A stretch of DNA of 64,000 nucleotides from Plasmodium brasilianum (Eukaryota; Apicomplexa; Aconoidasida; Haemosporida; Plasmodiidae), in the NCBI RefSeq assembly GCF_023973825.1, contig NC_090122.1, positions 682,001 through 746,000 on the forward strand, in the 5' to 3' direction. Shown here one piece after another: positions 12,301-21,314 of this stretch. Under the pieces are notes generated by a model that saw only the letters and a program-made list of their open reading frames with translations, did not search any database and had not been told where the DNA came from. The stretch's first letter is position 1; every line of letters begins with the position of its first letter. The position numbers were made by a program, and so were the translations under genes.

Positions 12301-13760
12301 GAAATTATAGTGAACAAGGAGGAAAGGAAAAAATGTATACGAATCAAAAAAATAATAACTCAGATAGTAAGAAGGATCTAAATGTTCATAACAGTAAGGA
12401 TATTTTTTTAAAAAAAAAATATTTATCATTAGACAAGGAAAAAAAGAAAGTGTATTATTATAACAGCGTTCTTAACCCAAATAATGTTGAAAACGATATT
12501 GCCAGTTTTTCCCAGGAACCAATGAAAGAAGCAGTTCATAGGAGCTGTATAAATGGTAATAAGAAGGAAAAACAAAGACATCGATCCTTATCCTATAAAA
12601 ATAGAGCAGCAAAATTGGACATACTGAAAAAAAGCATTGAATCGTTTAAGAAGTATACTAAGGGGGATGGTACCAAAAATAAGAGGAAAAAAGAACAAGG
12701 CGATGGAGTTACTAATAATATTGATAGCGGTGAGGAAGATGGGGGAAAAAATGGTCATACAGATAAATCCAGGTACGATGAGAGCGACTACTCTAGTGAT
12801 AACGAACAGAATGACATTAGTGAAAAAATGGGATGTAATAAAAATATTTACAAACAACACAGTTATGATGAAGAGAAAGATCAGAGGGGAAAAAATGATA
12901 TCTTCAAAATTACCTATAATATTGAGAAAACTTTGTTAAAAGAAAATTCTAGTGTAAAAAAAAAAAATTATACAAATGAATGGGATAAATTGAAGAGTAC
13001 CAACAGTTATATTTATGACAATAATGCAAGTAATAACAACGACTGCAGTGTTAGTGATGTAATAAATAAAAGAGAAATTTTGAATTTAGGGAATTCTCTG
13101 AATGATCCATTAGTTATAGAAGCAGATGCAGATGCAGATGCCATAGACAATAAGAGTGAAGTCCATGTTTTAAGTACGATGGCAAAAATCCATCATCGCG
13201 CATTGGAAGAGACAGATAAAAAGATAACAAAGAATTACGTAACAGTGGGAAATCAAATTTTAAACAATGATAAGTATACAAAGATGAACGAGACAGATCA
13301 CTATATTAACCACCCTCTTAGAATTAAAGTATCAATAAAGAAGCGAAATGACGAAGAAAAAGCGAACATCAACAATAATAAGGATGATACTGGGGAGGAT
13401 AATAAAACTAACTGTTTTGATATTAATAGCATACTTAATAATCAACAAGAGAGCCCACAGAAAAATGAAAGACGCTCATTTACAGGTATGAGTAGTTATG
13501 GAAGCAAATACGTAAATTCATCATATGAGGAACAAGGAAGCATGAGCGACACGGAGATCGTCAATAGGAAGAATACTCAAGTTCTGATGATCGAAAGTGC
13601 CGAAAAAAGTAACTGCAACGATGATAGAAGTGATTATACTGATAACAGTGAAAGCAATGATAACAGTGAAAGCAATGATAACAGTGAAAGCAATGATAAC
13701 AGTGAAAACAATGATAACAATGAAGAGCTTGTGTTGCTCACTTTTATTTCATCCGTTTAG
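9369..13760 (+). CDS. Large Asn/Lys-rich Plasmodium protein of unknown function (1463 aa)
   Basis: A single open frame of 1463 residues dominated by Asn, Lys, Ser and Glu. I see no signal peptide, membrane segment or recognisable domain. It contains a hydrophilic hexapeptide repeat (SSDSRV/SSDRRV, about ten copies, nucleotides 10925-11110), an Ala-Asp run (EADADADA, near 13130) and a terminal repeat of NDNSES type (13640-13715). Non-repetitive stretches, such as KSKFEFARNRSTN at the start and KFLLKKLYIEKKKELYEKL in the middle, suggest short conserved blocks in a disordered scaffold. The start is the first Met in frame. An ATG seven bases upstream in another frame terminates at once. The 3' end may be incomplete: a GTAACT donor near 13611 could splice to an exon at about 13914, replacing the acidic repeat tail. 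Confidence 0.8.
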   Translation: MTSAKSKFEFARNRSTNSIKENLLCSSYILKNSDGILKTSSPLGYSQIKQYDEKEEINDYVHKEKFANNIFDFINSNEELHNNTKLNNNSLICNELQKEFSNGIFYDKIVSTNKIYNTAVGSLQSNFQMSKLSNAVKSIKFEENTNVKIPSYLKTSPHYVLYPELLYLQEREADNAQRGYQKEEHSASEGLKRDKEEGEGKVEQKGVENVELYGAEKAERTDVPLSTIKSKLLVEIKDTKCLHSYLKNVSHNNSTIRNKMYEYFEPERKNMIEVLNPNTINHSQLYEKLYDPSNIILRCYKNRYVSNNSDHENNELHTLNILKKQKMPIIEKNEKGENIIIQNNLKKKKINLLEKDIDGLTCETTKETNVKKKEENFHISLIDTSNRVVTLKTFDIKNNKDLNKGKSIFQTKKKFFKDVQVQTNDDECMKREASHTIDSDLEDVIHILNKKKSDTVSEPSLGKVHKCKNEEKGGGHNQITAALLRQEQKDNEEKLKFKISYNLEKRSDGCDYTTEGSSSWRGSDSRVSSDSRVSSDSRVSSDSRVSSDRRVSSDRRVSSDRRVSSDRRVSSDIHMSKDSRVSGGGNRPGEAYPELGERNEEKEQKREEKEKNSVNKRVPGGKKFDFAQNIINYNKSIQVKESQNLLNKMNNHHSPFFFKFPLKYYKYNFSNRSKIEKQMSGCAPIGGMPNGGVSIVKVPIQQYSVKGGQNNKFIPFKKDIHVLNNDNAGDSIKCNTPFIIYGDKKINNPLRTAGILSTATGEKVCPQYKVIGKGTDDIDLKICRRHRDRQINRDNYIRRHIHGQMSEGYEEQNFLRSETDPSEESYADKEYEKSKIINKFLLKKLYIEKKKELYEKLKFKNTFTSLLRNRSILKDSGLYHANNLRSMYYGNYTSSEEELDTARIRRYLYSDSWGGNICASSNHHGDYNDFLLNNGNGKKDKANNSSNIYAYHPNRVKMFSSDLQAWDEKSNICLFKKRNYSEQGGKEKMYTNQKNNNSDSKKDLNVHNSKDIFLKKKYLSLDKEKKKVYYYNSVLNPNNVENDIASFSQEPMKEAVHRSCINGNKKEKQRHRSLSYKNRAAKLDILKKSIESFKKYTKGDGTKNKRKKEQGDGVTNNIDSGEEDGGKNGHTDKSRYDESDYSSDNEQNDISEKMGCNKNIYKQHSYDEEKDQRGKNDIFKITYNIEKTLLKENSSVKKKNYTNEWDKLKSTNSYIYDNNASNNNDCSVSDVINKREILNLGNSLNDPLVIEADADADAIDNKSEVHVLSTMAKIHHRALEETDKKITKNYVTVGNQILNNDKYTKMNETDHYINHPLRIKVSIKKRNDEEKANINNNKDDTGEDNKTNCFDINSILNNQQESPQKNERRSFTGMSSYGSKYVNSSYEEQGSMSDTEIVNRKNTQVLMIESAEKSNCNDDRSDYTDNSESNDNSESNDNSESNDNSENNDNNEELVLLTFISSV
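10925..11110. repeat. 18-bp coding repeat (hexapeptide SSDSRV)
   Basis: Units of the form GTGAGTAGCGACAGCCGG, about ten copies with CAGCC/CAGAC/CAGGC variants. They encode SSDSRV or SSDRRV within the 1463-aa protein. The GC content is clearly higher than in the neighbouring coding sequence. Confidence 0.9.
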
Positions 13761-13829
13761 TGAAATTGTGTACCAATTTTTGTGATATGGCTGTGAATTG
13801 CTCCTCTTACGTTTGTACATGTTATTATG

Positions 13830-13860
<31 letters not shown>

Positions 13861-13913
13861 GTGATATGTAATATATCATTTATTTATTTTTTCGAACGTT
13901 TATAATTTGCAGC

Positions 13914-14217
13914 AGCGTCTAATGCTAGGAATTTCCTCAAGAAAAACGACGGGTTTGGGGGCGGAAATTACTTAAAATTAAAACAAGCGAATGTGAACGT
14001 TATGAAAAGTTGTACAGGTTTGAAGTTATAAGATAATATGGAAATAACAAACAAGATAACAGATAATACAAATCATGATTCCAAATATAATTCATCTTCA
14101 CATGATGGAAGTTTACATAATGGAAGTGCAAAAAAAGAAAAAAGCATTAAATTAAAACATTTGGAACATATTGACCGAAATAATTGGGTTAGAAATTTTT
14201 TTGGAGATATTGACTGA
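13914..14217 (+). other. Possible 3' exon(s) downstream of the 1463-aa gene
   Basis: After a good acceptor (TTATAATTTGCAG) a coding-like frame reads ASNARNFLKKNDGFGGG and continues to a TAA near 14030. The same frame then reopens with an ATG at 14038 and runs 59 codons to TGA at 14215-14217, ending in HLEHIDRNNWVRNFFGDID. Both parts have ordinary Plasmodium codon use. A GTAACT donor near 13611 in the preceding gene is in the right phase to join the first part. The in-frame TAA splits what otherwise looks like one tail. It could be a true stop plus downstream remnant, a sequencing difference, or two separate pieces. Confidence 0.35.
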
Positions 14218-15420
14218 ATGTGCTTCGGTATAGAAGTATATGTTTTGTACCAACGTAGCTGTTGATACATGATTTTATTTGCGTATTTGTTCACACATGA
14301 GCAGAAGTGTATAAACATACATACTCATGTATATATTACACGTGCACATATTATGTGTGTCACCTTACTCTTTTGGGTAATTTTTAATTTTTTTTTTTTT
14401 TTTTGCTGTCCATATGACAATTTGTAGTTATAATCAATTGTTCTGCATATGCGTTTCTGCTTTTTTTAGTGAAATAATATTTTTCTCGCGTTATTTGCTT
14501 TTTTTTTTGATGTTTTTAAATTACAACTGCATTTGTCCATTGATATTATTCGTCAGTTTTGTTTTTTCGTTTGTTTTTGTTTCTTCATTTTTATTTTTTC
14601 GTTTGTTTTTGTTATTTTGTTTTGTTTCATCTGTTTCGCGTCTTCTGTTCTATTTCTTCTGTTCAATTTCTTCTGTTCTATTTCTTCTGTTCCGTTTCTT
14701 CTGTTCCGTTTCTTCTGTTTTGTTTTTTCTTTTGTTTTTTGTTCCTTATTACCCCTTTCGAAATTTTTTAACTTCATTCGTACATGTGGGATAATTGAGA
14801 AATTACATTTTTTAAAGAAAATTTGCAGAGGGAAAAATTAATATACATTTTCAAATGTTCAGTTAATAGTTTTTCAATATTTTTTTCTTATTTGCCTTAA
14901 ATTCATAAATAGAGTATACAACAAAATCTTCAGAAGATTTATATGTGTTGTGAGCTATATTTATTTTGCTTCTTCTTTTTTTGGGATTGTCTTAAATGAA
15001 TAAAAAAGATTAAGTAAAATGTGGAATTAAAGTGCATACCAAATATAAGTAATAAAACAAGACACATGAATGTATCAAAAAAAAAAAAAAAAAAAAAAAA
15101 TGCAAATGCAAATGCAAATGCAAATAAAGAAATGACGACGCGAAGAAACACCCAAATGAAGAAGCACATACACAACGAAATGAAGAACAACAAAATAAGA
15201 ACAACAAAATAAGGAACAGCGAAATAAGGAACAACAAAATAAGGAACAACAAAATAAGGAACAGCGAAATAAGGAACAACAAAATAAGGAACAACGAAAT
15301 AAGGAACAACGAAATGCATATGACAAGTAGAAACGGCTAAAAAAAAAAGTACAGTTAAATTTGCCAAAGTGGGTAAATAAAAGGAGACCAAATAATAGTA
15401 ACAAAATAAAAAATTAATTT
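14218..15420. other. Intergenic region between convergent genes
   Basis: Contains T-rich tracts with TTTCTTCTGTTC repeats (about 14640-14720), a poly-A run followed by AAATGC repeats (15078-15125), and a 15-bp repeat of type ATAAGGAACAACAAA (about 15185-15310). No gene is supported. The overlapping Phe/Leu-rich frames on both strands are repeat artefacts. Confidence 0.6.
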
Positions 15421-15645
15421 TTACTTTTGTTCATATTGTTTCCAATTGTACGAATTAATAGCTAGCTCTATTTCGTAGGAATCGACAGGTAATTTACCAG
15501 TATATTGTAAAATTTCTTTTTGTGTGTGCAAAAATAAACCATCATTTATGTCTAGCACAAGTTTCCCATCAAAAACCCCCTCTCCGTAATCACCTTTTAT
15601 GAATTCCACAGTAAGGGCATTCTTATTAATTATGCACTGTTCAGG

Positions 15646-15697
<52 letters not shown>

Positions 15698-16398
15698 CAA
15701 AATATAACAAAATATGACAAAATTAACAAAACATGACAAAATATAACAAAATATGACAAAATATAACAAAATATGACAAAATATAACAAAATATGACAAA
15801 ATATAACAAAATATGACAAAATATGACAAAATATAACAAAATATGACAAAATTTAACGAAATATGACAAAATAAGCAGCGAATATATATTTATATATATG
15901 TGCATATAATATGCAAACCAGTTAAGACTACACTCGACATACACAACGACGTCTGATCGAGTGTGTACTATTTTTCATTCACTAATTTGCAAAAAGTGAC
16001 ATTGCATTATGTAGATATACCTTTTTCACTTCCGCACCGAGTGAATTTTCAATTGCTCTTGTAATTTCGTCCTCTGGGAAGGACTCATCCACTCCTATGT
16101 AATTATAATAAATTTCATTAATTATAAATTCAATTTCTTCTTGTTCTTCTGTAAACCAGTTTGTTGATAAAAGCAATGTCAAAAAGGAAATTAATTTAAA
16201 GTAATCTTTTTTGTCTTTTTCTTTTTCTGATTCGGCTACTTTTACCCATTGATCATACATATTATTTGTTATATCCCATAATTTCTTCCTGTCGACATCT
16301 TCTATTTTTTTTTTTTCTATAACGTTTGTTAACTCTCTTATTAATTCACACATATCTTTTGGGTACACATACTTTGATGGTACCTTAAAACATGCCAT
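15421..16398 (-). CDS. Two-exon conserved Plasmodium protein of unknown function (197 aa)
   Basis: Exon 1 is 16398-16021 (126 codons) and ends AAG before a GTATAT donor. Exon 2 is 15636-15421 (71 codons plus TAA), entered after CCTGAACAG preceded by a long poly-T. Both junctions are phase 0, giving 197 residues. Without splicing, exon 1 would run into a stop 12 codons later and exon 2 would start in poly-Phe, so the intron is well supported. The protein begins MACFKVPSKYVYPKDMCEL, is acidic and mainly helical in character (KEKDKKDYFKLISFLTLLL, FTEEQEEIEFIINEIYY) and ends in a beta-like segment (GVFDGKLVLDINDGLFLHT). I recognise no family. There is no signal peptide or membrane segment, so it is probably cytosolic or nuclear. 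Confidence 0.8.
15645..15870. repeat. Poly-A plus 10-bp repeats within an intron
   Basis: A homopolymer A run of about 48 bases is followed by AAATATGACA / AAATATAACA repeats. Read on the minus strand, these form the repeat and pyrimidine tract of the single intron of the 197-aa gene. Confidence 0.85.
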
Positions 16399-19250
16399 TT
16401 TACAAACTACTTTTTAAAAGTATAACGTGTACGTACAATTTGTTTACGCGGAATTTCCAATATCTATCTTCTCTTAACTGTTACTTTAATATACAGTACA
16501 TGTATTATAACTTTACTACATACTTATAAATGCGCCTTTTTATACATACTTTTTATTACAGGTATGAAATGTGTGTACTGTGTGGACTTATGTTCGTAAT
16601 TTGGTTGTTTAATTTAAAAAGTTTTTTACTGGCATTTTAAAATTATTTTTTGGTATTGTTTTGGCAATTTTTTGGAATGTTTTTAACAATTTTTTGGAAT
16701 GTTTTTAACAATTTTTTGGAATGTTTTTAACAATTTTTTGGAATGTTTTTAACAATTTTTTGGAATGTTTTTGGCATTTTTTTTCGCTCGTCCCTTAAGC
16801 AAAATAGGGACTACCTATACAAAAATATAATTTAAGCTTTATTAATTTTTCAACGTCATAAGATAATTCTCACAGAAAAATAAATGATATATCTTATTAC
16901 ACCAAAAAATAAAATACATAAAATTGTAAAATACGGGAAAATAAAATTACTAAAATAATTCAATAGAAATACCTGAACATGTCATGGAAAAATTGGAAGA
17001 AAAAATGGAAAACAAAATGGAAAACAAAATGGAAAATAAAATGGAAAATAAAATCGAGAAAGAAGTGGAAAACAAAATGGAAAATAAAATCGAGAAAGAA
17101 GTGGAAAAAAAAGTGGGAAAATATATAACGGTTAACTCGGGTTACTATCATAATATGGCATAAAAAAAAAAAAAATTATAATAAAATAAAAAACTCATAA
17201 TATAATAAAATAAAAAACTCATAATATAATAAAATAAAAAACTCATAATATAATAAAATAAAAAACTCATAATATAATAAAATAAAAAATTCTTAAAATA
17301 ATAAAATAAAAAATTCTTAAAATAATAAAATAAAAAATTCTTAAAATAATAAAATAAAAAATTCTTAAAATAATAAAGCAATGAAGTAATAAAACGAAAA
17401 AACGATTCTAATATCTTAACAAGTCTGAACGTTTTATTTGGTTGCTATGAAATAAATAAATAAAAAAAAAAAAAAAAAGGAAAAGACCGTAAGATCCTTA
17501 ACAGTGCATGTAAGAAAATGATTTTTTTTCCATTTTCAATTTTTTCCACATTTCAGAAATGTATTTTTATCTCTTTTTAAATAATGATCTTTTTACACCC
17601 TTTCAAGAAAATAGGCTAGTATTCCTATTTAACATACAATAAATTTATTATAATTTTAAAACGAAAAAAATAAAAATAACATAAAATAGAAATAAAGAAG
17701 AAAAAATTAAATAACTTAATGAAATAATATACATCATAATCCCAATATATTACACGTTCTCTTCTTTATTTTTATTATTTCCCCCCCCCCTTCCCTTTAT
17801 AAGTGTGTAATTAAGGATAGAGTCGTAGCTGCTTAGTGGTCATTGAATAAGGAATGTGTTCTAGTTAATGGGTGTCCCACGAAAACACAAATAAATACAA
17901 ACACATAAATCTACACGATCATACTTATACATACACTTTTACGCATTCGTTTGTTTATTCCTCTTGAGTAACATGTTTACGTACTAATTGGCAAGAGACA
18001 GAATTTTTCCACATTTTATTATTAATTTGCAAAATTTCACTTGGTCAGTTGTTTGTATCCTGCGAATGTTCTAACTGATATTAATTTGAAATTCACTTCT
18101 GCGTTTAATTGAAGGTTTTCCATTAGTAATAACAGAACTACAACTGAAAAGGAAAAAAAAAAAGGAAAACAAAATAAAGGAAGTCCCTCATTTCCTCCTT
18201 TTTGTTTTTTCCTTTTTCCTCACGCATTTATATTTAAATTAAGATGTTCAACTTGTTTGTCATAGCAGAGAAATTATTAGTGCCCATTATAATAATTATC
18301 CATGTGTTTTAATTATTATTATTATTATCTTCATCATCATAAATATAAACATAATCACTGCGTATCTATTTGTTTATTTCCATATTTAACGATAAGCTTC
18401 GTATCGCTGTTCCCTTCATATGGTAACAATAAATAGCCTTTTTATTTCCCAATTACACTATTTTATTTCACCCATGACTGCCCTTTTCCGTTTCTAAAAT
18501 ACTCCGTTTCAAATACATGTTATCAAAATTAATATATATGTATGCATTCACATAATATATGGATATAATGAAAACAATAATAATATATAAGTGTTAACAA
18601 TTCAACGGAAAAATGAGAATTCAAAAAAAGATTATAACCCTACATATTTAGTCTTTCTCAATCTTGTTTTATTTGTTCTTCATAAATAAACATTTTTCTT
18701 AGTACATTCAGCACAAAACACATTTTCCCTTTTTTTCTAAAGTTTATTTATTTATAATATAGCATTTTTAAGTGATAAGTCTATATGATTAATTAATTTT
18801 GAAATATTTAGTCCTTTTCTTTTTTTTTTTTTTCTTTTGTTCATTTTACTGCTATATATATTTTTTTTTTTTTTTTTTTATTTTTTTCAATTTTGTTGTT
18901 GGGGAAAGGGAAAAAGTTGTTCTTACTATTAATTTTTTTTCCTATTTTATTTCCTATTTTATATTCTGTTTTATTTCCTATTTTATATCCTATTTTTTTT
19001 CCTATTTTTTTTCCTATTTTTTTTCCTATTTTATTCCTATTTTTTTTCCTATTTTATATTATCCTATTTTTTTTTTCCCATTTTTTTCATTTTTTTTTCA
19101 TTTTTTTTCATTTTTTCCCCATTTTTCATTTATTTTTAACGAATTTTTTAGCAGTTATAAAGGAAAGGAAACAGAATTGTGGGGTTTATTATTTTAATAT
19201 ATATATATTTTTATTTATTTTTTTTTTTTATTGTATATATTGCTCAAATT
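16399..19250. other. 2.9-kb repeat-rich region between divergent genes
   Basis: Holds a 21-bp repeat TTTTTGGAATGTTTTTAACAA (16655-16780), ATGGAAAACAAA-type repeats (16985-17110), a 24-bp repeat (17185-17380) and T-rich TTTTTTTCCTA tracts (18930-19075). The region should contain promoters for the 197-aa gene (leftward) and the AP-1 sigma gene (rightward). One coding-like minus-strand segment at 18037-18146 is reported separately as a finding. Otherwise nothing is supported. Confidence 0.6.
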
Positions 19251-20029
19251 ATGATACATTTTGTGTTACTAATAAGCCGTCAAGGCAAAACAAGACTTGC
19301 AAAGTGGTATATACCCTTATCTCAAAAAGAGAAAGCAAAAATAATACGAGAAACATCTCAAATAACATTGAACAGAACTCCGAAGCTTTGCAATTTCGTA
19401 GAATGGAGAGAATATAAGCTGGTGTTCAAAAGGTATGACAGTTGCATATACACGCGTACATAAATGTGTATATGTGAATATGTATTTATGCATATCTATG
19501 TGTATGTACGTATGTATGTATATCTATGTGTATGTACGTATGTATGTAAGCATGTATGTATGTGGGTATGTATGCGAACGTGTACACTTACATATCATGA
19601 GCATAAGTGCGTTTTTTCTTCCACATTTATCTGAGAAATACCCAAAAATAGTGAAATTTTCACCTTGTGGATATTTCTTTTGACATTTGATGAATAGCGG
19701 GCGCAAATATATGTGTGTACTCGTTACTGTTTACTTGTTGCAGGTACGCCAGCCTGTTCTTCATAGCGTGTATTGACAAAAATGACAACGAGTTAATCAC
19801 CTTGGAAATAATACATCATTATGTTGAAATACTGGACAAATATTTTGGTAACGTGTGTGAGTTGGATTTAATTTTTAATTTTCATAAAGCATATTATTTG
19901 TTAGATGAAATTCTAGTAACTGGAGAGTTACAAGAGAGTAGCAAGAAAACCATTCTTCGAGTTGTTTCTGCACAGGATTCCTTAATGGAAGATAATAAAA
20001 GCAGTAAGAAGTTGGGGACAATAATATAG
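19251..20029 (+). CDS. AP1S: Clathrin adaptor AP-1 complex sigma subunit
   Basis: A two-exon gene. Exon 1 is 19251-19432, beginning [20 protein letters not shown] and ending in the split Arg codon of VFKRY. The intron is 19433-19743 (GTATGA..TTGCAG). Exon 2 is 19744-20029. The spliced product is 155 residues, the normal size of a sigma small chain. The opening block, the [20 protein letters not shown] signature and the block [21 protein letters not shown] identify it. Details such as ISRQGK and the C-terminal helix match AP-1 sigma better than AP-2 or AP-3. In the known family it forms the core of the AP-1 heterotetramer at trans-Golgi/endosomal membranes and helps the gamma subunit bind acidic dileucine signals. 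In Plasmodium AP-1 is thought to serve secretory-organelle sorting. The upstream in-frame Met at 19179 lies in a poly-Phe tract and is rejected as a start. Confidence 0.93.
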
Positions 20030-21314
20030 GAATTGTACCACATAAGAAACATGTAGATATGTTTATATAGCACATATTACCCCTGCACGTCTTTCATTCC
20101 TTTTCGCTCCTTTTCACTATATTTTATTCCATTTTATCGGTTATTTTATTTTTATTTTATTTATTTATTTTTTTTTTTTTTTTTTGCATAGAACAATATA
20201 TATGTGCACACACAAAAGCATTATAATGTTTTTCACTATTGATTAACATATGAAAAAAATAATGCTTTAGTTTATTTTTCTTTTTCTTTCTGATTTACCT
20301 TCATTCACTTTTTCAAAATGATAGAATATTTTATTTTTATTTATTTTATTTTTTTATTTTTTTATTTTTTTATTTTTTTAATTTATCATTTTGTGTATAA
20401 AGTAACTTAAAAGGGACTAATTTGTACCATTTTGTGCCAATTTATACTTTTTTATAATTCTTCATAATTTTTTATAATTCTTCATAATTTTTTATAATTC
20501 TCCATAAATTTTTATAATTCTCCATAAATTTTTATAATTCTCCATAAATTTTTATAATTTTTTACGCCATTTTATACTTTTCAAACTTTTTATGCTTTTT
20601 ATACTTTTTACACTTCATTATATTTTTTGTGTCTCTTTTTTTTTTTTTTTTTTTGTCGTATCTTTCGAAGCAGTTTTTTCTTATCATTTTAAAAAGTCAT
20701 TCTTAACAAATTGCTCACTAAAGATTTCATTGTGCTAACTGATCAGATATGCACTCGCATAGTTAAGTAATTGTACAGTTATGTATTTACGTAATTGTGC
20801 AGTTACATAGTTACATACATATAAAATAAATGCGAAAAAAAAAAAAAAAAAATATATTTTATTTAAAAAATACACAATTACAAAAAAGAGCTATTATTAT
20901 GCTATATTTTTTTTTTTTTTTTTTTCTTCTTTAAAATTGTCCACTCCTGTAAGGATTGCCTATTTACAACTTAGCACAGATGGGAGAAGGTGATACGACA
21001 ACATTCAAGCAGTTACTAGTTTATTGGTACGTTTTAAAATGCATATGAAATGGTAAATGTAATTTCAAATGCAAAAATATATATATATATATACATATAC
21101 ATATATGCACATGCATGAGTAGGTAACCTCAATTGTACAAGTTATGACAAGAATTGTCGATACGCACACTTAAAATGAACCTACAAAAAGAATGATGAAG
21201 CTGAAGCTGTAGCTGCCACCATACGTGTAAACATGTAAGCACACCTTTCACGTAAAAGTACCGTATGCTCATTTATTCATGCAGGTACATGGTATATACC
21301 CGCGCATACCTTCT
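20030..21314. other. Intergenic region between convergent AP-1 sigma and TRAP1 genes
   Basis: T-rich DNA with a TTTTTATAATTCTTCATAAT-type repeat (20450-20570), poly-T and poly-A runs, and a (TA)n stretch near 21080. A short exon-like segment at 20980-21026 is described as a finding. No complete gene is supported. Confidence 0.55.

Noticed and set aside
18244..18312. 22-codon hydrophobic frame MFNLFVIAEKLLVPI...
   Set aside because: Ile run derives from an ATT-rich stretch; no splice partner or recognised family.
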